Shown here: one piece after another, positions 49,320 to 58,134 of the stretch
Position numbering within the stretch: position 1 is the stretch's first letter
Layout of the letters: each line of letters starts with the position of its first letter
Source of the DNA: Hyphomicrobiales bacterium
GTDB taxonomy: Bacteria; Pseudomonadota; Alphaproteobacteria; Rhizobiales; Rhizobiaceae
NCBI GenBank assembly: GCA_900471925.1
Contig: UCGV01000036.1
Location: forward strand, 85,921-149,920
Length of the DNA: 64,000 nt
Direction: 5' to 3'
Position numbers and translations under genes: made by a program
Notes under the pieces: model-generated
Databases searched by the model: none
Told to the model about the DNA's origin: nothing
Seen by the model: only the letters and a program-made list of their open reading frames with translations

Positions 49320-49556
49320 GATTTGACGGCCATGCGCTTCCTATTGTTGCGCAAGTTCGGAAAGCGTCTGCGCCCATCCGGAAGACCGCAGGGTTATATT
49401 GATACTAGTATGACTTCGAAATGGGTGGAAAAGTCCGAGACAGGCCTCTCCTGCCCGCATCGTCGGAAGCAATCGGCAGCAGTGAAAACGCGGGCTCCGT
49501 CCCTGTATGGCATGGGCGGTGGACCACCCGTGCGTTCGAGCGGGGACGGATGTGAC

Positions 49557-50219
49557 ATGCTGGCAGATCAGAACGTTTTCGAGCCCGTCGGCGCCGGATT
49601 GCTGCTCGGTTTCAGCTTCGTCTTTTCGATCGGTCCGCAGAACCTGATGCTCATCCAGTCGGGCGCCGACAGGGACCATCCGGTGACGGTGGCGACGACG
49701 GGTTATCTCTCCGAGGTTCTGATTGTTACGGTCGGCGCGATCGGGCTCAGTGAATCCCTGCGCGAGCTCACAGGCCTCGGTCTGGTGCTGCGTCTGCTCG
49801 GCATCGCCTTTCTCGTCTGGTATGGGCTCTACGCCATCGCCAGACGGCATCAGGCCGCCATGCCCGGTCGGGAACAGATCCCGCGTCGCAGCCGGCAGAG
49901 AGCGATCCGCTCCATGCTTGTCGTCACCTGGCTCAATCCGCTCGTCTATGTCGAAGTGGTCTTCCTTCTCGGCATCGTCGCCTCGGGCTTCGGCCATGAG
50001 CGGCGCTGGTGGTTTGTCACAGGTTTTCTGATTGCCTCCGGGCTGCGCTTTTACGGCTGGAGCCTCGCCGGCAGTCTCTTGCATCCCTGGCTCGCCGTGC
50101 CGCGCCGCCGCGCCCAGTTCTCCGTCCTCTCCGGCTGCCTGCTGCTCTGCTCGGCCGGCCTGCTGAGCAGTCAGATTGCCGGGCAGATCGTCGGCCAGAT
50201 CGGGGAATGGCCAGGATGA
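49557..50219 (+). CDS. LysE/ArgO family amino acid exporter
   Basis: A 220-residue membrane protein with six helices. The LysE hallmark FSFVFSIGPQNLMLIQSGAD (residues 17-36) and TWLNPLVYVEVVFLLG (helix 4-5) are those of LysE/ArgO, which export Lys or Arg. The open frame reaches back to 49323 but only 49557 has a matching N-terminus. It shares an ATGA overlap with the next gene. A 237-base gap precedes it, containing the palindrome ATACTAGTAT at 49402-49411. Confidence 0.88.
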   Translation: MLADQNVFEPVGAGLLLGFSFVFSIGPQNLMLIQSGADRDHPVTVATTGYLSEVLIVTVGAIGLSESLRELTGLGLVLRLLGIAFLVWYGLYAIARRHQAAMPGREQIPRRSRQRAIRSMLVVTWLNPLVYVEVVFLLGIVASGFGHERRWWFVTGFLIASGLRFYGWSLAGSLLHPWLAVPRRRAQFSVLSGCLLLCSAGLLSSQIAGQIVGQIGEWPG

Positions 50220-51112
50220 GCCCGACATCAGCCCATCTCGCACTTCTTTTGGCCGCTGCCTTCTGGGGCTTCGGCAATGTCGCGCAGAAAACGGTGCTGG
50301 ATTATCTCGGTCCGCTCGGCGCTACCTGCCTGCGCTGCGCGATTGCCGCCGCGGTCCTGCTGCCGTTCGCCCTGATGGAGCGGCGCAGATATGATGACGA
50401 AGCCTGGTGGCGCAGCATCTTTATCGTTTCCGTCACCTTCGCCGCCGCCATTTCGCTGCAGCAGATGGCCTATCAATCGACCTCGGTCACCAATGCGAGC
50501 TTTCTCGTCAATACCGCGACCGTCCTGACCCCGCTTGCCGCCTGGCTCTTCCTGCAGCAGAGAACCGGGCGCACCGGCCTTTTCGCCGCCGCCATGACGC
50601 TGCTCGGCGCCTGCCTCATGTCCGATGCCGCTGGTGGATTTACCGCGCTGACGGCAGGTGATGTTCTCTGTCTGCTCTCGGCGGTATTCTACGCATTGTG
50701 GATGGTGGCGCTCGGCCAGCATGCGCAGAACCACGGCCAGCCCTTCTCGTCCGCCTTCGTGCAATTCGCCTTCGCCGCGGTTGCAACCCTTCCGCCTGCC
50801 ATCGTCATCGAGGGCATCGATATCGAGGCGGTTGCGGCAGCAGCGCCCGAGCTTGCCGTTCTCGGCCTCCTCTCCACGGCCGCCGCGTTCAGTTTGCAGA
50901 CCGTTGCCCAGCGTTATACGACGGCATCGCGGGCTGCAGTGCTCGTCTCGGGCGAAAGCATTTTCGGCGCGCTCGGCGCCTATGCCTTCCTCGACGAGAG
51001 GCCGCCATGGCACGTGCTCTCGGGTGCGCTGATGATCTTCACTGCGATCATGATCGTGGCACTGTCAGCCCACGTCCCCGCCCAGAGGCTGGAGGCGGAG
51101 CCGGAAGGATAG
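50216..51112 (+). CDS. EamA/DMT family transporter
   Basis: A 298-residue drug/metabolite transporter with ten helices in two EamA repeats (HLALLLAAAFWGFGNVAQKT opens the first and GDVLCLLSAVFYALWMVALG the second). The substrate is unknown. ATG 50216 overlaps the lysE stop; an ATG three codons upstream (50207) is an alternative. It is co-transcribed with the exporter gene, perhaps under the AraC regulator. Confidence 0.9.
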   Translation: MSPTSAHLALLLAAAFWGFGNVAQKTVLDYLGPLGATCLRCAIAAAVLLPFALMERRRYDDEAWWRSIFIVSVTFAAAISLQQMAYQSTSVTNASFLVNTATVLTPLAAWLFLQQRTGRTGLFAAAMTLLGACLMSDAAGGFTALTAGDVLCLLSAVFYALWMVALGQHAQNHGQPFSSAFVQFAFAAVATLPPAIVIEGIDIEAVAAAAPELAVLGLLSTAAAFSLQTVAQRYTTASRAAVLVSGESIFGALGAYAFLDERPPWHVLSGALMIFTAIMIVALSAHVPAQRLEAEPEG

Positions 51113-51116
51113 GGTT

Positions 51117-52262
51117 TCAGGCCGGCAGCTTGTCCTGCTCGGGATAGGCAAAGACGGCGGCCGGCATCGGCCCTGCCGTCAGAAGCGTGAAATCGAAGGA
51201 GGATTTCATGTCTGGCCCCAGCACATATTGACGGTGCACGCGCAGCTGATCCTTGCGGACTTTCTTATAGTGCTCGGGCGTCAGCATCTGCCGCACGCGG
51301 ATATGGATCATGCTCGCCTGCTGTGCGTCCGGATGGCCTGATACGCTGACGACGGGCACCTTGTAGAAATTGATCGAGTCCGTCAGGCACTGCACATCCA
51401 GCCAGAAAATATCCGGACAGCGGGCGATCAGCCCGACGCGCGAGCGCAGAAGCGTGGCTGACGACATCAGGGCGCATTGCAGGATGGCGCAGCCGAGTGT
51501 CGCAAAGACCACCCGCTTGCCCTTGAAGACATCGGGCTCCCGCTCCAGCAAGATGCCGACCACATGCGCCGCCACGCTGCAGCCCATGCTGTGGGAGGAG
51601 ATGACATATTCATCCGCTTTCTCGTTAAGCGCCGCGCGCATCGCCGTGGCGCATTGCTCCAGCCAGTTGTTGAATTCGGGCCGGTCCATGCGCGCCAGCG
51701 CCACTGCCATTTCCCAGTCGGCAAACAAATGCAGCGTGTGGAAGCGCTCGGAGAATGGCAGGAAGCCGAAGATGAAGAAGATGGCCGCCAGCGGCGCGCT
51801 CCAGCCGAGATGCCAGACGGGAAGCCCGAGCCAGTAATGCAGCGTCAGGATCGTCAGCGTGACGAGGATGGCGAGCGCCGTGAGCAGGAAGGGAAAGATG
51901 AAGAACAGGGCGAAGCGCCAGGCGTGGCGGAAGTAACCGGCCATGCCGCCTTCGCTCACCACCTGCCAGAAGCTCGCAAAGCCCGCCGCAATCTGGCTTG
52001 CCGTGTTTCCGGCGCGCAACCGCCGCACCAAGTCGTTATGGTCGAAGACATGCAGCCGCGTCTGCGTCCGCCAGCCCTCGGCATCGGTGCCGACATCGAA
52101 GGACACGGGATATTGCCCCTCGCCTGCCCCGGTCGCGACGCTATAGCCCCAGACGGACGCGCTCTGGCGCGCGGTACGCTCATACCGCGCCCTGTGGGCG
52201 GTTCCATCCAGCGGTTCGAATCCGGGAAAATGCAGGACGACCCGCTTCTCGACGAGGTTCAT
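51117..52262 (-). CDS. membrane-anchored serine-hydrolase-like protein of unknown function
   Basis: A 381-residue conserved hypothetical protein. Residues 1-80 look like an N-terminal globular part beginning HFPGFEPLDG; two membrane helices lie near residues 115-140 and 150-172; the C-terminal half has a nucleophile-elbow-like SSHSMGCSVAAHVVG (Gly-x-Ser-x-Gly with Ser/His in place of the first Gly). An alpha/beta-hydrolase fold is inferred, but no clear Asp/His pair was fixed. It converges on the EamA gene with a four-base gap. Confidence 0.7.
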   Translation of the reverse strand: MNLVEKRVVLHFPGFEPLDGTAHRARYERTARQSASVWGYSVATGAGEGQYPVSFDVGTDAEGWRTQTRLHVFDHNDLVRRLRAGNTASQIAAGFASFWQVVSEGGMAGYFRHAWRFALFFIFPFLLTALAILVTLTILTLHYWLGLPVWHLGWSAPLAAIFFIFGFLPFSERFHTLHLFADWEMAVALARMDRPEFNNWLEQCATAMRAALNEKADEYVISSHSMGCSVAAHVVGILLEREPDVFKGKRVVFATLGCAILQCALMSSATLLRSRVGLIARCPDIFWLDVQCLTDSINFYKVPVVSVSGHPDAQQASMIHIRVRQMLTPEHYKKVRKDQLRVHRQYVLGPDMKSSFDFTLLTAGPMPAAVFAYPEQDKLPA

Positions 52263-52427
52263 AGTCTTTTTCTTCTTTCCGGCGCGTTGCTTGCGGCGTT
52301 GATCGCATGACCGGTTCGCCTGAAAATACGGCGAAAAACCGGATAAACTTCTTGTGCCGTCTTGCTAAGCGAACGCGTCCGGAATTCAATAGCCGAAGTC
52401 GCATTTCGATCGGTATGGGGGAATTTT

Positions 52428-52658
52428 GTGGCCAATCTCGTGAATGAACTGGTGTCCGGCGTCGTCGATAGCGTGCTGAAGGAAATCCTGAAGAAGACGC
52501 TCGGCACCACGACGACCAAGCGCAAACGCCGCAAGGCCGCCTCCACGACCGCGAGCCGCACCACCCGCAAGCCGGCAGCGACGACCCGCAAGCCCGCCCG
52601 CAAGCAGGTCAGCAAGCGCCGCACTGCGGCCGGCCGCAGCAAGCAGCGCGGGCTCTAG
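52428..52658 (+). CDS. small protein with a highly basic repetitive tail
   Basis: A 76-residue protein. The first 25 residues form an amphipathic segment (VNELVSGVVDSVLKEILKK); the remainder is Thr/Ala/Lys/Arg-rich with TTRKPA repeated (RTTRKPAATTRKPARK), like the tail of histone H1 or AlgP-type nucleoid proteins. The GTG at 52428 has GGGGG eight bases upstream; a longer frame exists from 52362. Nucleic-acid or membrane association is only inference. Confidence 0.6.
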   Translation: MANLVNELVSGVVDSVLKEILKKTLGTTTTKRKRRKAASTTASRTTRKPAATTRKPARKQVSKRRTAAGRSKQRGL

Positions 52659-52915
52659 GCTTCCGATCTCACGTGAGAGCCCGGCATTTCTTGCTTGGAC
52701 GGGTAAGAAGAACGATGGAACATGCGCTGAAGGCGCCATTCCCTCGGCTATCCAGTAATATTTTGATACTAAACCTCTGGATCAGAAGTCGGCATACTTT
52801 TCAAACGGATTGATATTCAGTCTGATTGAAGCATTGAGGCCGGGTGGCGCGTTATTCCTGTCGATTTGCCTTGGTAATACGTGGCTGGTCTGGGTAATTC
52901 CATGGGGGGTCTTCA

Positions 52916-53737
52916 ATGTTTCGCATCCTGAAAATCATTCTCGCAACACTTCTCGTGCTCTGTCTCGTGGCGGTTGGCGCCATCTATGGCCTGTCCGAAA
53001 TGCGCCTCGCCAAGACCTACGATCTTGCGGCCGCCGATTTCACCGTCAAGACGACGCTTTCGCCTGAGGAAGCGGAGCGACGCGCCCGCACCTTCATGTG
53101 CGGCGGCTGTCATCACGATGCGGGCAATGTGCTGCTGGATGATCCGGCCCTCGGCCGCCTCGTCGCGCCGAATCTCACGCGTCTGGTTCCGGCTTATACG
53201 GATGCCGAGCTGGTGCGTCTCATCCGCCACGGCATCAAGCGGGATGGCACAGGCGTCTTCATCATGCCCGCCAGCAACCTCTCCAATATTTCGGATGAGG
53301 ACATGGCCGACATCATCGCCTGGCTGCGCAGCCTCAAGCCACTGCCGGATGCGGTGCAAGGCGGAACGAGCTGGGGTCCGGTCGGGCGAATCGCCCTGGC
53401 GCTCGACCAGATCCCGTTCGAGGCCGACGACGTTGCGCCGACCTTCAAGCCGGTTGCCGCCCGCCCTGCCGATATCGGCGAATATATGTGGAAGACGGAT
53501 TGCAGCCATTGCCATAATCTCGATACCGAAAAGCAGTCGCCGGCCTTCAAGGCCCCGGCCCTGCGGCCGCTCGCGCAATCCTATCAGCCCGAGCAGTTCA
53601 AGGCCCTCATGCGCACCGGCAAGGGCGTGGGCGGGCGCGATCTCGGTGTCATGACTGAAGTCTCGCAATGGGATTTCAGCCACTTCACCGATGCCGAGAT
53701 CGAGCAGATCCAGGCCTATCTCGGCAAGGAGCCGTAA
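52916..53737 (+). CDS. membrane-anchored dihaem cytochrome c
   Basis: A 273-residue exported cytochrome. An N-terminal membrane helix or uncleaved signal (residues 5-27) precedes two c-type haem sites, CGGCH at 62-66 and CSHCH at 196-200. Likely Met ligands lie in FIMPASN and GVMTEVS. The layout of two cytochrome c domains resembles electron-transfer subunits of periplasmic dehydrogenases, but no partner enzyme is adjacent. A 257-base gap precedes it, with nothing else recognised. Confidence 0.9.
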   Translation: MFRILKIILATLLVLCLVAVGAIYGLSEMRLAKTYDLAAADFTVKTTLSPEEAERRARTFMCGGCHHDAGNVLLDDPALGRLVAPNLTRLVPAYTDAELVRLIRHGIKRDGTGVFIMPASNLSNISDEDMADIIAWLRSLKPLPDAVQGGTSWGPVGRIALALDQIPFEADDVAPTFKPVAARPADIGEYMWKTDCSHCHNLDTEKQSPAFKAPALRPLAQSYQPEQFKALMRTGKGVGGRDLGVMTEVSQWDFSHFTDAEIEQIQAYLGKEP

Positions 53738-53844
53738 CACCGGGGCAACAATACCCGTCACAGAGTGTCGCGGATTGGTCTTTTTTTGGTTTTGGCGGGT
53801 GGAATTCCGGCCTCCACATGCTATCTATGACAAACGATTGAAAC

Positions 53845-53863
53845 GGCGGGCCTTTAACCCGCC
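53845..53863 (+). promoter_or_regulatory. hairpin just upstream of grxD
   Basis: GGCGGG (53845-53850) and CCCGCC (53858-53863) pair around CCTTTAA in the grxD leader. The right arm ends 20 bases before the ATG. It could terminate upstream transcription weakly or modulate grxD; it lacks a T-run. Confidence 0.35.
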
Positions 53864-53883
53864 TGTTGAAAGGATTAGGGCCT

Positions 53884-54222
53884 ATGAGCGGTATCAACGA
53901 ATTCATCGAAAACGAGATCAAGAGCAACGACGTCGTCCTCTTCATGAAGGGCACGCCCCAGTTTCCGCAGTGCGGTTTCTCCGGCCAGGTCGTCCAGATC
54001 CTCGATTACATCGGTGTGGACTATAAGGGCATCAACGTGCTCGCCGATTCGGAAATCCGCCAGGGCATCAAGGATTACTCCAATTGGCCGACGATCCCCC
54101 AGCTCTACATCAAGGGCGAGTTCGTCGGCGGCTGTGACATCGTCCGGGAAATGTTCCAGGCCGGTGAACTGCAGCAGCACCTCCAGGAAAACGGCGTCAC
54201 GGTCAAGACCGCCGTCGCCTGA
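53884..54222 (+). CDS. grxD: monothiol glutaredoxin Grx4/GrxD
   Basis: A 112-residue monothiol glutaredoxin with the CGFS active site (C30), KGTPQFPQCGFSGQ, and the glutathione-binding WPTIPQLYIKGEFVGGCD. It carries and delivers [2Fe-2S] clusters with BolA. The frame is open from a TTG at 53866, but AAAGGA and the ATG at 53884 fit the family start. Confidence 0.96.
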   Translation: MSGINEFIENEIKSNDVVLFMKGTPQFPQCGFSGQVVQILDYIGVDYKGINVLADSEIRQGIKDYSNWPTIPQLYIKGEFVGGCDIVREMFQAGELQQHLQENGVTVKTAVA

Positions 54223-54228
54223 TCGGTC

Positions 54229-54294
54229 ACCGGGCGTCCGCCCGGTTTCCAAATCTGTATCTTGAGTTCGAGGCGCTGCGCCAAGCAGCGCCTT
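54229..54294 (+). terminator. two hairpins after grxD
   Basis: ACCGGGC/GCCCGGT (54229-54235, 54240-54246, GTCC loop) is followed by TTTCC. A second hairpin, AGGCGCTGC/GCAGCGCCT (54271-54279, 54285-54293), follows. Together they should separate grxD from the first MFS gene. Confidence 0.65.
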
Positions 54295-54317
54295 GACCTG
54301 TTTATGGGAATTTCATT

Positions 54318-55607
54318 GTGACAGATTCATCACAAGCCATGTCCACGGGTCGGCTACCCATGGGCAAGCTCGAATTCATCGCGCTTGCGGCTTTCATGAT
54401 GGCGGTCAACTCGCTGGCGATCGATATCATGCTGCCCGCACTGCAGCAGATCGGCGCGAGTCTCGGTGTCGAAAACGAAAATCATCGCCAATATGTCGTT
54501 TCCGCCTATCTTTTCGGCTTCGGCCTCGCCCAGCTTTTCTACGGTCCGCTGTCCGATCGCTTCGGCCGCCGCATTCCGCTGCTGATCGGCCTTTGCATTT
54601 ACGTCGTTGCCGCCTTCGGCATTGCTGTCGTCCCGACCTTCGCCGGTCTTCTGGCGCTGCGCTTCATCCAGGGCCTCGGCTCGGCCGCCACCCGCGTCAT
54701 TACTATCTCCATCGTCCGCGACGTTTACGGCGGGCGCCAGATGGCGGAAGTCATGTCGCTGATCATGATGGTCTTCATGGTGGTGCCGGTCATTGCGCCC
54801 GGCAGCGGCCAGATCATCATGCTCGTCAGCACCTGGCACATGATCTTCGTCTTCATCGGCACGATGGCCACAGCCGTCGGCATCTGGATGTATCTGCGCC
54901 TGCCGGAAACGCTGGATCCCGCCAATGTCAGGCCCTTCACGGCCCGCTCGATCCTGAAGGGTTTCGGGATCTTCCTGTCGAACCGGGTCGCCCTCTGTTA
55001 CACCATTGCCAGCACGATCCTGTTCGGCGCGCTGTTCGGCTTCATCAATTCCGCCCAGCAGGTCTATGTCGGTATTTACGGGCTCGGCGTCTATGCGCCG
55101 GTCGCCTTTGCCGGGGTGGCGCTGTTCATGGCCTTCTCGTCCTTCATCAATTCGCAGCTCGTCGGACGGTTCGGCATGCGGCGCCTGTCGCACGCCTCGC
55201 TGCTCGGCTTCAGCGCGTTGAGCTTTATCTGGATGCTCGTGCAGGTCTTCGGGCCGCAGCCGATGCCCTTCCCGATCTTCATCATCTTCTTCGCGCTTGT
55301 CATGTTCCAGTTCGGCTGGATCGGCTCGAACTTCAACTCGCTTGCCATGGAACCGCTCGGCCATCTCGCCGGCACGGCTTCTTCGGTGATCGGTTTCATG
55401 AGCACGGTCGGCGGGGCATCGATCGGCGCCATGATCGGCCAGTCCTTCGACGGCACGGCGACGCCGATGATCGTCGGTTACTTCGTCGTCTCGTTGATCG
55501 GTATCGTCTTCGTGCTGATCGCCGAAAAGGGCAAGCTCTTCAGGGCGCAGCATGCGCCCTTGTCGAAGGACGCATCGCTTTCCAGCTTCACCGATATGGG
55601 ACACTGA
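54318..55607 (+). CDS. Bcr/CflA family MFS efflux transporter, first copy
   Basis: A 429-residue, 12-helix major facilitator pump of the Bcr/CflA drug-efflux type. SLAIDIMLPALQQIGASLG opens helix 1 and the loop 2-3 motif is YGPLSDRFGRRIPLL. RFIQGLGSAATRV is the antiporter motif C region in helix 5. The GTG at 54318 is the start. Tandem with a similar pump downstream. The drug or metabolite exported is unknown. Confidence 0.92.
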   Translation: MTDSSQAMSTGRLPMGKLEFIALAAFMMAVNSLAIDIMLPALQQIGASLGVENENHRQYVVSAYLFGFGLAQLFYGPLSDRFGRRIPLLIGLCIYVVAAFGIAVVPTFAGLLALRFIQGLGSAATRVITISIVRDVYGGRQMAEVMSLIMMVFMVVPVIAPGSGQIIMLVSTWHMIFVFIGTMATAVGIWMYLRLPETLDPANVRPFTARSILKGFGIFLSNRVALCYTIASTILFGALFGFINSAQQVYVGIYGLGVYAPVAFAGVALFMAFSSFINSQLVGRFGMRRLSHASLLGFSALSFIWMLVQVFGPQPMPFPIFIIFFALVMFQFGWIGSNFNSLAMEPLGHLAGTASSVIGFMSTVGGASIGAMIGQSFDGTATPMIVGYFVVSLIGIVFVLIAEKGKLFRAQHAPLSKDASLSSFTDMGH

Positions 55608-55737
55608 TATCGGCTGCCCATACAGGGACTGAAGCTTTCACACACATCAGGCGGCGGGGCATCTTGGTAGGGGCTCGGCGCCTCCCTCTTCATTCGGCCG
55701 CGTTCCGGCCGCTCTTACGTCATTCAGGGGGATTCGA

Positions 55738-57018
55738 ATGACTCCGACACATAAACCGCATACGGAAAACCAGGGCTCGGCCCGCATCGGCATGGGCTTT
55801 GTCGAATTCGTGGTGACCATCGCCATCATGACGGCCTCGATCGCTATGGCGATCGACAGCATGCTGGCGGCACTGCCCAGCATCGGCCATTCGCTTGGCG
55901 TGACCAACAACAACGACACGCAGCTCGTCATCGGCGTGTTCTTTCTCGGCTTCGGCGCCTCGCAGATCATCTTCGGCAGCCTGTCGGATGCTTTCGGCCG
56001 CCGTAATATCCTGCTCGGCGGCCTGGTCTGCTATGTCGTCGGCATGTTTGCCGCAGCCGCCACCGGCAGTTTCGAAATGCTGCTGATCATGCGTTTCGTC
56101 CAGGGCATCGGTGGCGCTGCCGTGCGCATCACGACGATGGCGATTGTGCGCGACTGCTTCGGCGGCCGCGAGATGGCCCGCGTCATGTCCTATGTCATGA
56201 TCGTCTTCATGATCGTGCCGATCGTCGCCCCCTCGGTCGGCCAGCTGATCATCACCTATGCCGAATGGCACTGGATCTTCATCCTGCTCGGCATCGTCGC
56301 CTCGATCCTCTTCGTTTGGGCGCTTTTACGCCTGAAGGAATCCCTGCCGCCGGAAGAGCGCATTCCGCTCTCCTTCGCCGCTGTCGGTGATGGCTTCAAG
56401 ACGGTTCTGACCAACCGCATCACCTGCGGCTACATGGTCGGCCTGACCATGTTCACCGGCGTCATCAGCGCCTACGTGATCTCGGTCCAGCAGGTCTTCG
56501 GTGAGGTCTACGGCCTCGGCGACTGGCTGCCGATCGCCTTTGCCGCAACGGCCGGCGGCATCGCAGTCGCGAACTTCCTGAACGGCATGCTGGTGCGCAC
56601 CTTCGGCATGCGCCGAATCTCGCACGCCGCCATGCTGCTCTTCACCTTGATCTCGGCGATCGGCTTTATCGCGGCACTCGGCGGCACACCGGCCTTTGCC
56701 TTCTCCTACGCGCTCTTCACGATCCTGCTCATGATGTTTGCGGTGATCGCCACCAATTTCACGGCGATCAGTCTGGAGCCGATGGGCAATCTCGCCGGCA
56801 CGGCAACGGCGGTGACGGGCTTCGTCTCGACCACCTTCGGCGCCCTCCTCGGCGGCGGCGTCGGCCAGCTCTTCAACGGTACCGTACAGCCGCTGTTCGG
56901 CGGCTTCGCGCTCTTCGGCGCCGTCACCGTCGTCATGGTGCTCTGGGCCGAAAAGGGCAAGCTTTTCACCCATCCCGGCGACAGCCCGCAGATCGACCCC
57001 GGCGCCGTTCACATGTAA
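55738..57018 (+). CDS. Bcr/CflA family MFS efflux transporter, second copy
   Basis: A 426-residue, 12-helix paralogue of the gene upstream. Equivalent blocks are AMAIDSMLAALPSIGHSLG, FGSLSDAFGRRNILL and RFVQGIGGAAVRI, giving close alignment over the full length. It is 130 bases downstream and 33 bases upstream of hisC. The pair looks like an old tandem duplication, well diverged. Confidence 0.92.
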   Translation: MTPTHKPHTENQGSARIGMGFVEFVVTIAIMTASIAMAIDSMLAALPSIGHSLGVTNNNDTQLVIGVFFLGFGASQIIFGSLSDAFGRRNILLGGLVCYVVGMFAAAATGSFEMLLIMRFVQGIGGAAVRITTMAIVRDCFGGREMARVMSYVMIVFMIVPIVAPSVGQLIITYAEWHWIFILLGIVASILFVWALLRLKESLPPEERIPLSFAAVGDGFKTVLTNRITCGYMVGLTMFTGVISAYVISVQQVFGEVYGLGDWLPIAFAATAGGIAVANFLNGMLVRTFGMRRISHAAMLLFTLISAIGFIAALGGTPAFAFSYALFTILLMMFAVIATNFTAISLEPMGNLAGTATAVTGFVSTTFGALLGGGVGQLFNGTVQPLFGGFALFGAVTVVMVLWAEKGKLFTHPGDSPQIDPGAVHM

Positions 57019-57051
57019 TGGTGCCTGAAAGACAATAACTGGAATTTCACG

Positions 57052-58110
57052 ATGAGCCGTTTCTGGAGCCCCATTGTTCAATCCCTGACGCCCTATGTGG
57101 CGGGCGAACAGCCCGTCATTCAGGGGCTGATCAAGCTGAACACCAATGAGAACCCCTACGGCCCATCTCCCCATGCACTGGCAGCGATCTCGGAGGCGGT
57201 CAACGACACGCTGCGCCTCTATCCCGAGCCGACGGGCCTCAAACTGCGCAAGGCGATCGCCGCAAGCTATGATCTCGACGCGAGCGAAGTCTTCGTCGGT
57301 AACGGCTCGGACGAGGTTCTGGCGCACACGTTCCAGGCGCTGCTGAAGCACGATCTGCCCCTGCTCTACCCCGATATCACCTACAGCTTCTACCCGACCT
57401 ATTGCGGCCTCTATGGGATTGATTTTCGCGAGATCCCGCTGGACGAGAAGATGCAGATCCGCATCGAGGATTACCGCCAGCCCTGCGGCGCGCTCATCCT
57501 GCCGAACCCGAACGCGCCGACAGGTACCGCACTGCCACTCGCCGCAATCGAGGCGCTGGTCGCGGAACACCCGGATCAAGTCGTCGTCATCGATGAAGCC
57601 TATGTGGATTTCGGCGGCGAAAGCGCCATTCCGCTGGTGCGGAAATACCCGAACCTGCTCGTCATTCAGACCTTCTCCAAGTCACGCGGCCTTGCCGGCC
57701 TGCGCGTCGGCTTCGCCGTCGGCCAGCGTCCGCTCATCGATGCGCTGGAAAGGGTCAAGGACAGCTTCAATTCATATCCGCTGGACAGGCTGACCCAGGC
57801 CGGCGCCGTGGCCTCCTGGGAAGATCGGGATTGGTTCGAGAAACATTGCGCCCTGATCGTCGCAAGCCGTAAGCGCCTGACCGCTGCGCTTGCCGAACTC
57901 GGCTTCGAGGTCCTGCCCTCTTCCGCCAATTTCGTCTTTGCCCGCCACGCTACCCGCGGCGGTGCGGAACTCGCTGTGCAATTGCGTGAGCGCGCGGTGC
58001 TCGTACGGCATTTCCGCAAGCCACGTATCGAGGATTTCCTGCGCATCACCATCGGCACGGATGCCGAATGCGACAGGCTTCTGGACGCATTGAAGGAGAT
58101 ATTGGCCTGA
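57052..58110 (+). CDS. hisC: histidinol-phosphate aminotransferase
   Basis: A 352-residue class I/II aminotransferase converting imidazole-acetol-P to histidinol-P. It starts LNTNENPYGPSP, has the PLP lysine K210 in TFSKSRGLAGLRVGF and the NPNAPTGTALPL block. Away from other his genes, it may instead act as a second copy or on aromatic 2-oxo acids, as some rhizobial HisC proteins do. Confidence 0.9.
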   Translation: MSRFWSPIVQSLTPYVAGEQPVIQGLIKLNTNENPYGPSPHALAAISEAVNDTLRLYPEPTGLKLRKAIAASYDLDASEVFVGNGSDEVLAHTFQALLKHDLPLLYPDITYSFYPTYCGLYGIDFREIPLDEKMQIRIEDYRQPCGALILPNPNAPTGTALPLAAIEALVAEHPDQVVVIDEAYVDFGGESAIPLVRKYPNLLVIQTFSKSRGLAGLRVGFAVGQRPLIDALERVKDSFNSYPLDRLTQAGAVASWEDRDWFEKHCALIVASRKRLTAALAELGFEVLPSSANFVFARHATRGGAELAVQLRERAVLVRHFRKPRIEDFLRITIGTDAECDRLLDALKEILA

Positions 58111-58134
58111 GTTCAAACACAGGCCAATTCAGGC

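Noticed and set aside
49323..49556. Extended N-terminus for the LysE/ArgO exporter
   Set aside because: 78 extra polar residues before the first helix are atypical for LysE; the ATG at 49557 gives normal length.
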